Shown: positions 1 through 8,959 of the stretch, in pieces | Layout: every line of letters starts with the position of its first letter | How positions within the stretch are numbered: position 1 is the first letter of the stretch | Origin: UMGS1251 sp036666555 | Lineage (GTDB): Bacteria > Bacillota > Clostridia > Lachnospirales > Lachnospiraceae | Length of the DNA: 64,000 nucleotides | Assembly: GCA_036666555.1 (NCBI GenBank) | Contig: JAVWVS010000010.1 | Span: forward strand, 1 to 64,000 | Direction: 5' to 3' | The notes under the pieces: model-generated | The model's database searches: none | What the model saw: only the letters and a program-made list of their open reading frames with translations | What the model was told of the DNA's origin: nothing | Position numbers and translations under genes: made by a program

Positions 1-32
1 TATAAGATATACTAGTCAAATGTCACCGTATT

Positions 33-41
33 TGCTATAAT
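33..41 (+). promoter_or_regulatory. Extended -10 promoter for the left-edge glycosyltransferase
   Basis: A perfect TATAAT at 36-41 is preceded by TG one base upstream (33-34), the extended -10 pattern. No good -35 is visible at 17 bp spacing. It lies about 36 bp before the start codon at 77, so it probably drives that gene from a short leader. Confidence 0.55.
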
Positions 42-76
42 ATCTTCTAGGAATTGAAATATGATAAGAATGAGGT

Positions 77-1063
77 ATGCCATTGAAAGTAACAGTAATT
101 ATACCCAATTATAACGGAAAACATTTTATGGAACCCTGTTTAAAATCACTTTCGGAACAAACTTATAAAGATTATGATATTATAATCGTTGATAATGCGT
201 CTACAGATGGAAGTGTGGAATATCTCCGTGAAAATCATCCTGAATTAAAAGTGATTGTACAAGCTAAAAACTATGGCTTTAGTCATGCAGTGAATACCGG
301 CATCCGAAGTTGTTCGACTCCTTATGTGATTTTGTTAAATAACGATACCGTTGTTGATCCAAACTTCATTAAGGAACTGTTGGTCACTATTCACCGGCAC
401 AAAAAAGTATTTTCAGTAAGCAGTAAAATGATACAGTTGCACCACCCAGAGCTTATTGACAGCGCAGGCGATTTATATACTTTGTTAGGTTGGGGAATAT
501 GTCGGGGCGTTGGACGTTCTATTCAAAATTATACGAAATCGGACACAATTTTTTCTGCTTGTGCAGGTGCGGCCATCTATCGAATGAGCTTCTTTCAAAA
601 AATTGGCTTCTTTGACGAAGCTCATTTCGCCTATTTAGAAGATATCGATATCGGCTATCGGGCCAAAATATATGGTTATCAGAATTTATATTGCCCTACT
701 GCTCTTGTATATCACGTAGGAAGTGGTACCAGTGGTTCAAAATACAACGATTTCAAAGTGGGGTTATCTGCTAGAAATAGTATTTATTTAAATTATAAAA
801 ATATGCCCTTCCTACAATTAGTTATTAATGCACTTCCTTTATTGACCGGTTATATTATAAAATACTTCTTTTTTCAAAAAAAAGGATTTGCTAAAGCATA
901 TCAAAAAGGAATTTACGAAGGTATTCATACATTGTCTGCCTGTAAAAAAGTCCCATTTTCCATAAAACATCTCCCTCACTATTTTAATATTGAATGGGAA
1001 TTATTACAAAATACCTTTGCTTATACAGTCGATTGGGTAAAGCGAAAATTGACCACTGATTAA
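77..1063 (+). CDS. Family 2 glycosyltransferase (rhamnosyltransferase-like)
   Basis: A 328-residue GT-A fold glycosyltransferase, cytoplasmic or membrane-associated, likely acting in surface polysaccharide assembly. Visible motifs are the N-terminal IIPNYNG nucleotide-binding strand, NASTDGS, the LLNNDT metal-binding region near residue 90 and the acceptor-side EDIDIGYR near residue 190. These match the WcaA/RfbN-type GT2 group often annotated as rhamnosyltransferases; the sugar is inferred only from the rhamnose genes nearby. A hydrophobic stretch near residues 248-270 may anchor it to the membrane. The ATG at 77 is the only start before the GT motif, though the preceding AGG lies very close to it. 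It is convergent with the large minus-strand operon and shares a terminator with it. Confidence 0.85.
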   Translation: MPLKVTVIIPNYNGKHFMEPCLKSLSEQTYKDYDIIIVDNASTDGSVEYLRENHPELKVIVQAKNYGFSHAVNTGIRSCSTPYVILLNNDTVVDPNFIKELLVTIHRHKKVFSVSSKMIQLHHPELIDSAGDLYTLLGWGICRGVGRSIQNYTKSDTIFSACAGAAIYRMSFFQKIGFFDEAHFAYLEDIDIGYRAKIYGYQNLYCPTALVYHVGSGTSGSKYNDFKVGLSARNSIYLNYKNMPFLQLVINALPLLTGYIIKYFFFQKKGFAKAYQKGIYEGIHTLSACKKVPFSIKHLPHYFNIEWELLQNTFAYTVDWVKRKLTTD

Positions 1064-1067
1064 CTCT

Positions 1068-1112
1068 AAAAAAACCAACCAAAGATAAAAAATTCTTTTG
1101 ATTGGTTTTTTT
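1068..1112. terminator. Bidirectional intrinsic terminator
   Basis: Inverted repeat with arms 1068-1084 and 1095-1112, a 16-17 bp stem with one mismatch and an A-run on one side and T-run on the other. It sits between the convergent genes ending at 1063 (plus) and 1122 (minus), so it can terminate both. Confidence 0.85.
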
Positions 1113-1121
1113 AATACTTGA

Positions 1122-1715
1122 TTATTGAAATACACCCATATATCCCGGATACTCTGCATGCCCAGTTTCTAAAATATTTCCAGCTACCGTAACATGAATT
1201 TTCTGGCTACTGTATGCATTAAGAAAAGTATTACACACACTTCCTATTGCAATATATTCTCCACTAGTCCCAAGTGTATTTACATAGGTACCAAAATCTT
1301 GAGAAAGATCTAAATCAATTGCTTTTTCGCCATCTTTGCTTGTCTCCTGGCAACTCACCACCGTTACGCCCGTTGGAAGTGCCTTCTTTGCTATCAGATT
1401 TTCTAATAGTATCTCAGGTGTGATGGTTGGTATTTCCAAATTTTCTTTTTCAAAACCAGTGGCATCACTATTGCTAAAATAAATAGTGATCACTTTTTTT
1501 TCATTTGTACCTTCATCCTTAGCCGGCTGTTCTTCCTTTGGTCGTTCCACTTTTGGCTGTTCCGTTTTGGGTTGTTCTGTCTGTGTATCTTCCTCTTTTT
1601 GTTGCTCCGCCTTTGGTTGTTTCTTTACACTTTCCGTTTCTTTTTTAGAATTACACGCAATAATTCCAATTGCCAAGACCATGCTCATTATCAAAACAAA
1701 TGCTTTCTTATTCAT
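1122..1715 (-). CDS. GerMN-domain lipoprotein
   Basis: A 197-residue predicted lipoprotein. The signal peptide (MNKKAFVLIM start, hydrophobic to residue 20) ends in a lipobox with Cys21. Residues about 25-70 are a low-complexity linker rich in EQPK-type repeats, expected to span cell-wall material. The C-terminal part (about 75-195) fits the GerMN domain (sporulation/spore germination, Pfam PF10646), also present in wall-associated lipoproteins that are not spore-specific. It is the last gene of the rhamnose polysaccharide operon, 19 bp after rfbD, with a GAGGGGG ribosome-binding site. The location suggests an envelope role beside the exported polymer, but no enzymatic activity can be read from it. 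Confidence 0.75.
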   Translation of the reverse strand: MNKKAFVLIMSMVLAIGIIACNSKKETESVKKQPKAEQQKEEDTQTEQPKTEQPKVERPKEEQPAKDEGTNEKKVITIYFSNSDATGFEKENLEIPTITPEILLENLIAKKALPTGVTVVSCQETSKDGEKAIDLDLSQDFGTYVNTLGTSGEYIAIGSVCNTFLNAYSSQKIHVTVAGNILETGHAEYPGYMGVFQ

Positions 1716-1734
1716 ACGCCCCCTCTTCCTTCCT

Positions 1735-2580
1735 CTATCCCTTGATAATTGTCATATAACGGTGCAATGCATCTTGCCATGTGGGAAGTTTTTGGAATCC
1801 TTTTTCCTCTAATTTTTCTTTGCTCATACGACTATTATGTGGACGTTTTGCCTTTGTAGGAAACATCTCACTGCTTACCGGATTAACCTTGATTGTAAGT
1901 CCTGCTTGCTTAAAGATTTCTACTGCAAATTCGTACCAACTGCACAATCCTTCGTTAGTTGCATGATACCGTCCGTATTTTTCAGTTTCTACCATATCCA
2001 CCAATAATACTGCTAAATCATACGTGTAAGTAGGTGAACCGATCTGGTCATTCACAACACTGATTTCTGTTTTCGTTTCTCCTAGTTTCAGCATTGTCTT
2101 TATAAAGTTCTTCCCATTTACCCCAAATACCCAAGCAATTCTAACAATAAAATACTTATCCAAATTCTGTTCGACAGCCAATTCCCCTTCATATTTCATT
2201 TGTCCATACACATTTAATGGTTCACGTGGATCATCCGGTTCCCATGGGCGTGTACCTTTACCGTCAAATACATAATCTGTACTAATGTAAATCATTTTCA
2301 AATCTAGTTTCTTACAAACTTTTGCAATATTTTCTGTTCCGGTTGCATTCACTTTTCTGCACAATTCAGCATTATCTTCTGCTGCATCAACCGCTGTATA
2401 GGCTGCACAATGAATAACTGCCTCTACCCTTGCCTCCGAAATAACTGTTTCCACTGCTTGTGCGTCAGTAATATCCATTTCCTGAACATCCACTCCGATG
2501 GCTACATGGCCTCTTTTTTCTAGTTCATTTGATACATCAAATCCTAATTGACCTTTCACTCCCGTTACTAATACTTTCAT
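1735..2580 (-). CDS. rfbD: dTDP-4-dehydrorhamnose reductase
   Basis: Last step of dTDP-L-rhamnose synthesis: NAD(P)H reduction of dTDP-4-keto-L-rhamnose. It has 281 residues, normal for RfbD/RmlD. The N-terminal VTGVKGQLG is the Rossmann motif; STDYVFDG and YGQMK (the Y-x3-K catalytic pair) are present. The open frame extends to 2670, but the ATG at 2580 is preferred because GGAGGGA lies 6-7 bases upstream and the protein then begins directly at the cofactor motif. Its ATG overlaps the TGA of the upstream glycosyltransferase (ATGA), implying translational coupling. It is separated from rfbBAC by five genes but in the same apparent operon. Confidence 0.93.
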   Translation of the reverse strand: MKVLVTGVKGQLGFDVSNELEKRGHVAIGVDVQEMDITDAQAVETVISEARVEAVIHCAAYTAVDAAEDNAELCRKVNATGTENIAKVCKKLDLKMIYISTDYVFDGKGTRPWEPDDPREPLNVYGQMKYEGELAVEQNLDKYFIVRIAWVFGVNGKNFIKTMLKLGETKTEISVVNDQIGSPTYTYDLAVLLVDMVETEKYGRYHATNEGLCSWYEFAVEIFKQAGLTIKVNPVSSEMFPTKAKRPHNSRMSKEKLEEKGFQKLPTWQDALHRYMTIIKG

Positions 2581-4655
2581 TTTATATCCCTCCTTAATGA
2601 AAAATCTTGACTTTCTAATGTGAGATTTGGATTGTAAAAAGGATCTCCTTTTTTTAAAATCTCCGGCCAACGTTTTTTAAATAACTCTATCTCTGAATTG
2701 AATCTAGCAACTTTTTCCGGTGTATCTTCTAATCCTCTTGATTTTGATTCATAGTGATATAATTCTGCATATGGATTATATACATTTAACTTGCCCCTTG
2801 TCCTAAGCTTCATACAAAAGTCAATATCATTAAAAGCGATCTCTAGTTCTTCCTCAAAACCTCCCACAGAATTAAAATCTTCCTTTGAAACCATCATGCA
2901 TGCTGCTGTGACTGCGCTGTAGTCCTGTGGGCAAATAATACGATGACAATATCCCGTTTCATCTCTTCGTTGTTGAACAAATGCATGGCCTGCAACTTCT
3001 CCCAGCCCTACAATAACACCCGCATGCTGGACGGTATCATCAGCAAAATAAAGCCTGGCGCCTACTGCGCCTACATCTGGACGCATACAATAGCCAAGTA
3101 GCTCCTCAAGACAATCTTCGTTTATAATTTCAGTATCATTATTCAAAAGTAAAAGATATTCTCCTTTTGCAAAAGTAGCCCCATAATTATTAATTGCCGA
3201 AAAATTAAAAGCTCCTTTATAATAAACGATTTGAATGTTTTCTAACGTGTCTTCTAGTTTTTTATAATATTTAAAAGTTGATTCTTCTGTACTATTATTT
3301 TCAATAATAATATATTCGTAATTTTTATATGTTGATTTCATTTCAAGCGATTCCATACAACGTTTTAAGTCCTCTATATGATCTTTATTAGGAATTAAAA
3401 TGGAAATCATTGGATTATATTTTCTAATATATTGTGTTTTGTATAATCCTAAATACTCTCCTTGCAATACATTTGCTTGTATCTGAATTCTATCATAGTG
3501 ATCTTGTATTGCTCGTTTCCCTGCCTCAAATGCATAAAGTTTACTTTCTGGATTTTCTGCTGTAGAAGATTCATGGCTACGCCAATGATACAAAATTTGG
3601 GGAATATGATATATATCTTTTGCCTTTTCTACGCAACGTAAGATATAATCATAGTCCTGTGCTCCATCATACTCTTCTCTTAATAATCCTATTTTATCAC
3701 ATAATTCTTTTTTTACCACTAATAAGTGACAGATGTAATTTACAGTATGCAATAAATCTATATTAAAATCAGGTTTCATATGCGGTTGAAAAAAATGCTT
3801 TCCATCCATAGTCATTTTATCTTCATCTGAATAAATCATATCTAAATCTTTTTTTTGATTAATTATTTTTGCGCATTCATAAAGCGCATGTTCTGTTAAT
3901 ATATCATCGTGGTCAGCAAACACAATATAGTCACCAGTTGCAATAGACATTGCTGCATTTGTATTTGCGGAAATTTTCAATGGCTGTTTGTGGTTTGAGA
4001 TTTTAATCCTTGACTGATTCTTATACTTCTCTAAATATTCTGTCAACGAAAATTCCTCTCCACCTCCATCAGATAAACACAGCTCCCAATTTTGATACGT
4101 TTGCTTTAAAACGGATTCAATCATTTGCTCTAAAAACGGAACAGGAGTCCTATATAAAGGTACAACAATACTAAACTTGGGGGTATAACTAAATTTCATT
4201 CTTCTTTGTTCTTCCAATTTCTCTTGTGTTGGCATATGTCTAGGCAACCATTTTTCATATTTCACTGCTTTATAGCTATTTTTTCCCAATTTCCTCATCA
4301 CTTTCAAGAAAAATTCCTTACATCCATTTTCTTTCAAATACACAAATCCTTTACGGAAAATCTTAGAAATTTTATTCTTAAAGGCTGCTGTTTTACCCGT
4401 TCCTATTTGAAAGCTCACACAATCTTCATCACCATAAATAACAACAACTATCCTTTTTGCAATAATATTTGACAACTGAATAAAAAAAGAGTTTTTTGTT
4501 CCTATCATATGATTTGTATATGGAAGCACATTTCCTTTTTCGTCTACCACTTTTATTTTAACCGACTCATTAGATGCCACTCTGCACTTAATACTATACC
4601 TACACTCTTGTGGTTCTATTTCAATAGCATCAATGTAGTATTTTATTTTTGACAT
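2577..4655 (-). CDS. Double-domain family 2 glycosyltransferase
   Basis: A 692-residue protein with an N-terminal region of about 150 residues of unknown role, then two GT2 domains (about 155-390 and 415-660). Domain 1 has IVVPLYRTP and FADHDDI, domain 2 has ILIPNKDH and LLLNNDTE, the usual nucleotide-binding and metal-binding regions. Two domains on one chain suggest two linkages or a repeating disaccharide. It is a tandem paralogue of the next upstream gene (see 4684-6732), sharing blocks such as IYHIP, LYHWRSH and YAFEAG. Placement between an ABC polysaccharide exporter and rfbD suggests it builds a rhamnose-containing chain in the cytoplasm on a lipid carrier. Start ATG follows AGGTGA; the stop overlaps the rfbD start. 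Confidence 0.88.
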   Translation of the reverse strand: MSKIKYYIDAIEIEPQECRYSIKCRVASNESVKIKVVDEKGNVLPYTNHMIGTKNSFFIQLSNIIAKRIVVVIYGDEDCVSFQIGTGKTAAFKNKISKIFRKGFVYLKENGCKEFFLKVMRKLGKNSYKAVKYEKWLPRHMPTQEKLEEQRRMKFSYTPKFSIVVPLYRTPVPFLEQMIESVLKQTYQNWELCLSDGGGEEFSLTEYLEKYKNQSRIKISNHKQPLKISANTNAAMSIATGDYIVFADHDDILTEHALYECAKIINQKKDLDMIYSDEDKMTMDGKHFFQPHMKPDFNIDLLHTVNYICHLLVVKKELCDKIGLLREEYDGAQDYDYILRCVEKAKDIYHIPQILYHWRSHESSTAENPESKLYAFEAGKRAIQDHYDRIQIQANVLQGEYLGLYKTQYIRKYNPMISILIPNKDHIEDLKRCMESLEMKSTYKNYEYIIIENNSTEESTFKYYKKLEDTLENIQIVYYKGAFNFSAINNYGATFAKGEYLLLLNNDTEIINEDCLEELLGYCMRPDVGAVGARLYFADDTVQHAGVIVGLGEVAGHAFVQQRRDETGYCHRIICPQDYSAVTAACMMVSKEDFNSVGGFEEELEIAFNDIDFCMKLRTRGKLNVYNPYAELYHYESKSRGLEDTPEKVARFNSEIELFKKRWPEILKKGDPFYNPNLTLESQDFSLRRDIK

Positions 4656-4683
4656 TGTATATCACCTATTTCCTCTAAGTATT

Positions 4684-6732
4684 TTATAATTTCATAGAAC
4701 AATCCCCTCGTTTAAGTGTTAAATTCACATTATAATATGGATCCCCTGCCGAAAGAATCTTTGGCCATTTATGGCTAAAACGTTTTTTCTCCCTATCAAA
4801 GCGTTCTTTTTGCTCTTCCGTTTCTTCTTTTCCTCTTGATTTTGATTCATGATGATACAGTTCCACATATGGATTATATACAATTAATTTTCCTGTTTCT
4901 CGCACTTTCATACATAAATCCACATCATTAAAAGCTACGGCATAACCTTCGTCAAATCCATTAACTAAATCAAAAATCTCCTTTGAAACCATCATACAAG
5001 CGGCTGTCACCGCGCTTACGTCTTGTGTAGAAACTATTCTAGCTGAATATCCATATTCTCCTCTTGGCGTACATGAAAACACATGTCCTGCTATTCCACC
5101 CAAACCAATAACTACTCCCGCATGCTGTATTGTATCATCCGGATAATATAACTTTGCACCCACTATGCCAACATCATCTCTTTGGCAATAACTCAACATT
5201 TCTTCTATCCACGATGAAGAAATGACCTCTGTGTCATTATTTAACAAAAGTAGATATTCCCCCTTTGCTTCTTTAGCTGCATAGTTATTAATAGCCGCAT
5301 AATTAAAAGAACCCGTCCACGTAATAATCCTTATATTATCAAACTGTTTCATAACTTCTTCGTAGTACAAAAATGTTTCTTTTTTTGTACTATTGTTTTC
5401 TATGATAAGAATTTCATAATTAGTATAACTACTTTCCTCTTTAATAGACTTTAAACATTTCTTCAATTCCTTTATATGATCCTTATTTGGAATAATAATT
5501 GAAACTAATGGGCTTCCTTTCATTTGTATTTTGGTTCGATAACGCCCAAATATTTGTGTGAATCCCACAGACGCTTTCAACCCAATTCTTTGGTAATGTT
5601 CTTCTAAAGCAGCTCTACCGGCTTCAAATGCATACATTTTACTATCTGGATTTCCTGCTGTAGAATTTGCATGTGAACGCCAATGATACAAAACCTTTGG
5701 AATATGATAGATAGTTGTTGCCTGTTCACAGCATCGTAAGACAAAATCATAGTCTTGTGCACCATCAAATTGCTTGCGAAACCCTCCGATTTGATCTACA
5801 ATTTCTTTTTTTACAACAAAAATATGACAAATATAATTACTGCTACGTAATAAATCAATATTATAATCTGGCTTAAATGCAGGATCAAAATGTTTCTTCC
5901 CATCCATAGATATTTTGTCTTCATCTGTATAGATAACATCCGGTTGCGCTGTCCTATTCAAAGCTTTTACAATTTCGTATAAAGCATTGGGCGCAACAAT
6001 ATCATCGTGATCTGCAAACATAATATATTCACCTTGAGCCAGCTCCATTGCCCGATTTGTATTCTCAGAAATCCCTTGATTGTCATCTAATTTTTTATAT
6101 ATAATTCGAGATTCATATCCATATGTTTTTTTTATGAATTGTTTTACGGAATCATTATCACTCCCATCTGCTAAGCACAATTGAAAGTAACCGTATGTTT
6201 GCGCTAAAATAGACTCAATAATTTCAGACAAAAAATTTATGGGCGTGTTATATAATGGAATTACAATACTAATCAATGGCGCATTTTTAAATACTACTTT
6301 TTTTTGCTTCACAATTGTTTTTTCACTAATTCTATGTTTCAGTTCCCATTTGGCATAAGAAATAGTTTGCTTATCTTTGCGAATATTTCTAATGTTATGT
6401 TTCCATTTTTTTAGTATGATTTTCCACATATTAATAGAATATTCTTTCTTGCATTCTATATTTTGAAATTGCAAATAAATTCTTTTCGTTTTAATATTTT
6501 CATCCGGAATTTCAATTCTAAATCCACACTTATACTGTTTATTCTTGATATGTTTCTTTTCAAGCACATCTTTTCGACTTTTTCTTGTAATCTGAGCTTC
6601 AATTTTATTTCTCGATTTATCAACAACATGTATTATATCATGACCATATTTGTCCAGTGTCCACCCTTGAATTACCATCTTTCCTTCTTCTTGTTGTATT
6701 ACGTCAATATGAAATATAATCGATGCTTCCAT
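4684..6732 (-). CDS. Double-domain family 2 glycosyltransferase (paralogue)
   Basis: A 682-residue paralogue of the downstream gene with the same layout: an N-terminal accessory region (about 1-150), GT2 domain 1 (ISIVIPLYNTP, FADHDDI) and GT2 domain 2 (VSIIIPNKDH, LLLNNDTE, AFNDVDLCMK). The N-terminal region differs far more from its partner than the catalytic domains do, suggesting that it sets acceptor or partner specificity. The two genes are 28 bp apart. The start ATG has a GGAGG site seven bases upstream. With its neighbour the operon encodes four GT-A domains, enough for a repeat unit of several sugars. The donor specificity is unknown; dTDP-rhamnose is the obvious candidate from context. 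Confidence 0.88.
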   Translation of the reverse strand: MEASIIFHIDVIQQEEGKMVIQGWTLDKYGHDIIHVVDKSRNKIEAQITRKSRKDVLEKKHIKNKQYKCGFRIEIPDENIKTKRIYLQFQNIECKKEYSINMWKIILKKWKHNIRNIRKDKQTISYAKWELKHRISEKTIVKQKKVVFKNAPLISIVIPLYNTPINFLSEIIESILAQTYGYFQLCLADGSDNDSVKQFIKKTYGYESRIIYKKLDDNQGISENTNRAMELAQGEYIMFADHDDIVAPNALYEIVKALNRTAQPDVIYTDEDKISMDGKKHFDPAFKPDYNIDLLRSSNYICHIFVVKKEIVDQIGGFRKQFDGAQDYDFVLRCCEQATTIYHIPKVLYHWRSHANSTAGNPDSKMYAFEAGRAALEEHYQRIGLKASVGFTQIFGRYRTKIQMKGSPLVSIIIPNKDHIKELKKCLKSIKEESSYTNYEILIIENNSTKKETFLYYEEVMKQFDNIRIITWTGSFNYAAINNYAAKEAKGEYLLLLNNDTEVISSSWIEEMLSYCQRDDVGIVGAKLYYPDDTIQHAGVVIGLGGIAGHVFSCTPRGEYGYSARIVSTQDVSAVTAACMMVSKEIFDLVNGFDEGYAVAFNDVDLCMKVRETGKLIVYNPYVELYHHESKSRGKEETEEQKERFDREKKRFSHKWPKILSAGDPYYNVNLTLKRGDCSMKL

Positions 6733-6782
6733 TTTGTTCCTCCTTAAAAACTCATTCTCATTTACTTAATGCCATAAAACTT

Positions 6783-7385
6783 CTATTTAAATAACTTATA
6801 CAAAAATTTCAAAAACAAAAAAATATACAATGTAAAACATAACACAACTATAAAAGTTTCCATATCAAATCTATGACTTAATGTTTTTAGAATCAATGTT
6901 CCATCTACACTTTCTTTTCCAATAACAAGTTTCGTATCTTTTTCAGTTCCTTCAGCAAAAAATATACTAACACCATTATTTGTGGTAGTTCCCACCTCTT
7001 CTATAACGACTTTATATAGTTTTCCTTTACATCCATTGATCTGATTAAATCTCAAATCAAAAAATTTACTATTTTTAATTACAGTTGCATCTGCTATACT
7101 TTCCGCCTCGACTTTTTGTGTTTTCATATCTATGAGTGAAAATTTGAGTTGAATTCCAGTAATATCACCATGTACACCACATTTAACACGTACTCCATCC
7201 AACATTTCTTCTTGACTCAAAAAAATTTGTTCTACAGTTTTGTTATCTAGAATACCCGTAGTCTGATACTGGCTAGAATCCATGCTTTCATTGTAAATAA
7301 TGGTTGTTTTATCAATATGTGCATACAAATAAGCTACTGCTACGAATAACACTAATCCCATAACTATTTTAAATTTCCTTTTCAT
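6783..7385 (-). CDS. Small membrane protein of unknown function
   Basis: I do not recognise a named family. The 200-residue protein has an N-terminal transmembrane helix (about residues 8-24), a mostly beta-type extracytoplasmic region (about 25-175, with conserved-looking Cys at about 69 and 119), and a C-terminal transmembrane helix (about 176-196) followed by a lysine-rich tail. That topology puts a 150-residue domain outside the cell. It sits between the ABC exporter ATPase and the glycosyltransferases, with an AGAGGT site before the ATG, so it may act on or tether the exported chain. That role is inference. Confidence 0.7.
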   Translation of the reverse strand: MKRKFKIVMGLVLFVAVAYLYAHIDKTTIIYNESMDSSQYQTTGILDNKTVEQIFLSQEEMLDGVRVKCGVHGDITGIQLKFSLIDMKTQKVEAESIADATVIKNSKFFDLRFNQINGCKGKLYKVVIEEVGTTTNNGVSIFFAEGTEKDTKLVIGKESVDGTLILKTLSHRFDMETFIVVLCFTLYIFLFLKFLYKLFK

Positions 7386-7401
7386 TTCATTACCTCTTTA
7401 A

Positions 7402-8136
7402 TCAAGATTGGCTGTAAACCGCACAAACTTCCTCTACATTGCCAAACATTTTAACATGTCCTTTTTCAAGCCAAACAATTCTATTACATATTTTCTTCAC
7501 TTGTTCAATACTATGAGATACAAATAAAATAGTCGTTCCATGATTCATCATATTCTGAATACGTGTTTCGCATTTTTCCTGAAAATGAAAATCACCTACG
7601 GAAAGGACTTCATCTACAATTAAAATATCCGGTGAGCCTATTGTTGCAATACCAAATGCAAGTCTTGATACCATTCCTGAGGAAAAGTTTTTTACCGGAA
7701 CATCCATAAAGTCTTTGAGCTCTGAAAAAGACACTATATCTTCGTAATATTCTTTCATCTTATTTCTGGTATATCCTAAAAGGGCACCATTTAAAAATAT
7801 ATTTTCTCTAGCTGTTAAGTCCATATCAAATCCAGCTCCCAATTCAATTAAAGGTGCCACTGTTCCATTAACAGTTACAGAGCCTTTAGTTGGTTTTAAA
7901 ACTCCTGCAATGGTTTTCAACATTGTGCTTTTCCCGCTTCCATTTAAACCAATTAGACCTAATGCTTCACCTTTCCGCACATGAAAAGACACATCTTTTA
8001 AGGCCCAGAACTCGTCATATGACACTTGATGCTTTATACGCTTAATCACATATTCCTTGAAGCTATCAAAACGTTCTGAAGACAAGTTGAACTTCATGGA
8101 TACACTCTCAACATCTACAATTACCATATCATCCAT
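7402..8136 (-). CDS. Polysaccharide ABC exporter, ATP-binding subunit (Wzt/TagH type)
   Basis: A 244-residue ATPase powering export of a lipid-linked polysaccharide. It has Walker A GLNGSGKST (about 61-69), signature NFSSGM, Walker B ILIVDEVL and the switch histidine in FVSHS. The long pre-Walker-A segment and the APLIELGAGFD block are typical of the O-antigen/teichoic/rhamnan exporter ATPases. It lacks the C-terminal carbohydrate-binding extension of long Wzt proteins, so chain-length recognition must lie elsewhere. It follows the permease gene by 10 bp and starts at an ATG behind AGGAG. Streptococcal RgpD/GacE and Bacillus TagH are the nearest functional comparisons. Confidence 0.92.
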   Translation of the reverse strand: MDDMVIVDVESVSMKFNLSSERFDSFKEYVIKRIKHQVSYDEFWALKDVSFHVRKGEALGLIGLNGSGKSTMLKTIAGVLKPTKGSVTVNGTVAPLIELGAGFDMDLTARENIFLNGALLGYTRNKMKEYYEDIVSFSELKDFMDVPVKNFSSGMVSRLAFGIATIGSPDILIVDEVLSVGDFHFQEKCETRIQNMMNHGTTILFVSHSIEQVKKICNRIVWLEKGHVKMFGNVEEVCAVYSQS

Positions 8137-8146
8137 ATTATTTCTC

Positions 8147-8923
8147 CTAAATATTTAAAATAAATTCATCTTGATTTTTGTAGAATACATACAGTCCCAC
8201 CGCCAATACCGCAATCGTCTCTATTGCGCCTACAATCAAAGAAGTCATACTGGGCAAAGAATTATTCAACATTACATCTCGAAACATCATTAGTATATTT
8301 GTAATCGGATTTAACAGCACTACCCGCTTAATCCATGGTGGCAAGATAGACATAGGATAGATAACCGGTGTCAAATACATCAATGCCGTAATAAAAACTG
8401 AATATAAATGCATAACATCTCTGAATTTGACCGTTATAGCAGACAAAATCAATCCCACTCCCAATGAAAATAATACAATCAATACAAGTGGTATAAACAC
8501 CAGCAATACTGTGAAGTGTAATTCCGCTCGTGTTGCCACCATAACTAATAGTAACGCTGTAAAAGCAGCCAACAAATTAATAAAGCTAGAAAACACCCTT
8601 GATAAAACAAATAAATACTTAGGCACATATATCTTTTTTATTAGCGATGCGCTACTTACAATTGCTCCCATTGAACTTGTAGTTGCATCCGAAAAAAAAT
8701 TGAATATTACTTGTCCACTTAATAAATATAAGGGGAAATTTTCCACATCAAACTTAAATAAATTAGAAAATACGACAGACAGCACAATCATCATACAAAG
8801 GGGATTTAGTAGCGTCCAAAACACACCTAATACAGAACGCCGATATTTTATTTTAATATCTCTAGCTACTAATTCCTGCAAAAGTGGTTGGAATTTCTTA
8901 AAATTTTCAATATAAATTGACAC
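8147..8923 (-). CDS. Polysaccharide ABC exporter, permease subunit (Wzm/TagG type)
   Basis: ABC-2 family permease of about 258 residues with six predicted transmembrane segments; it forms the channel for the lipid-linked polymer with the adjacent ATPase. The amphipathic N-terminus ending in LVARDIKIKYRRSVLG and WTLLNPL is characteristic of O-antigen/teichoic acid export permeases. The open frame runs upstream to a TTG, but that segment contains the AAGGAGG site itself; a GTG seven codons in, about seven bases after GGAGG, is the likely start (8923). It is preceded by rfbC and followed by the ATPase. Confidence 0.9.
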   Translation of the reverse strand: MSIYIENFKKFQPLLQELVARDIKIKYRRSVLGVFWTLLNPLCMMIVLSVVFSNLFKFDVENFPLYLLSGQVIFNFFSDATTSSMGAIVSSASLIKKIYVPKYLFVLSRVFSSFINLLAAFTALLLVMVATRAELHFTVLLVFIPLVLIVLFSLGVGLILSAITVKFRDVMHLYSVFITALMYLTPVIYPMSILPPWIKRVVLLNPITNILMMFRDVMLNNSLPSMTSLIVGAIETIAVLAVGLYVFYKNQDEFILNI

Positions 8924-8959
8924 TATAATTCCTCCTTGTAACAAATCTTTTTTAACTTT

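Noticed and set aside
1486..1812. Plus-strand open frame of 108 codons over the GerMN gene
   Set aside because: It mirrors the low-complexity EQPK linker on the opposite strand; Ser/Cys-rich composition and no ribosome-binding site.
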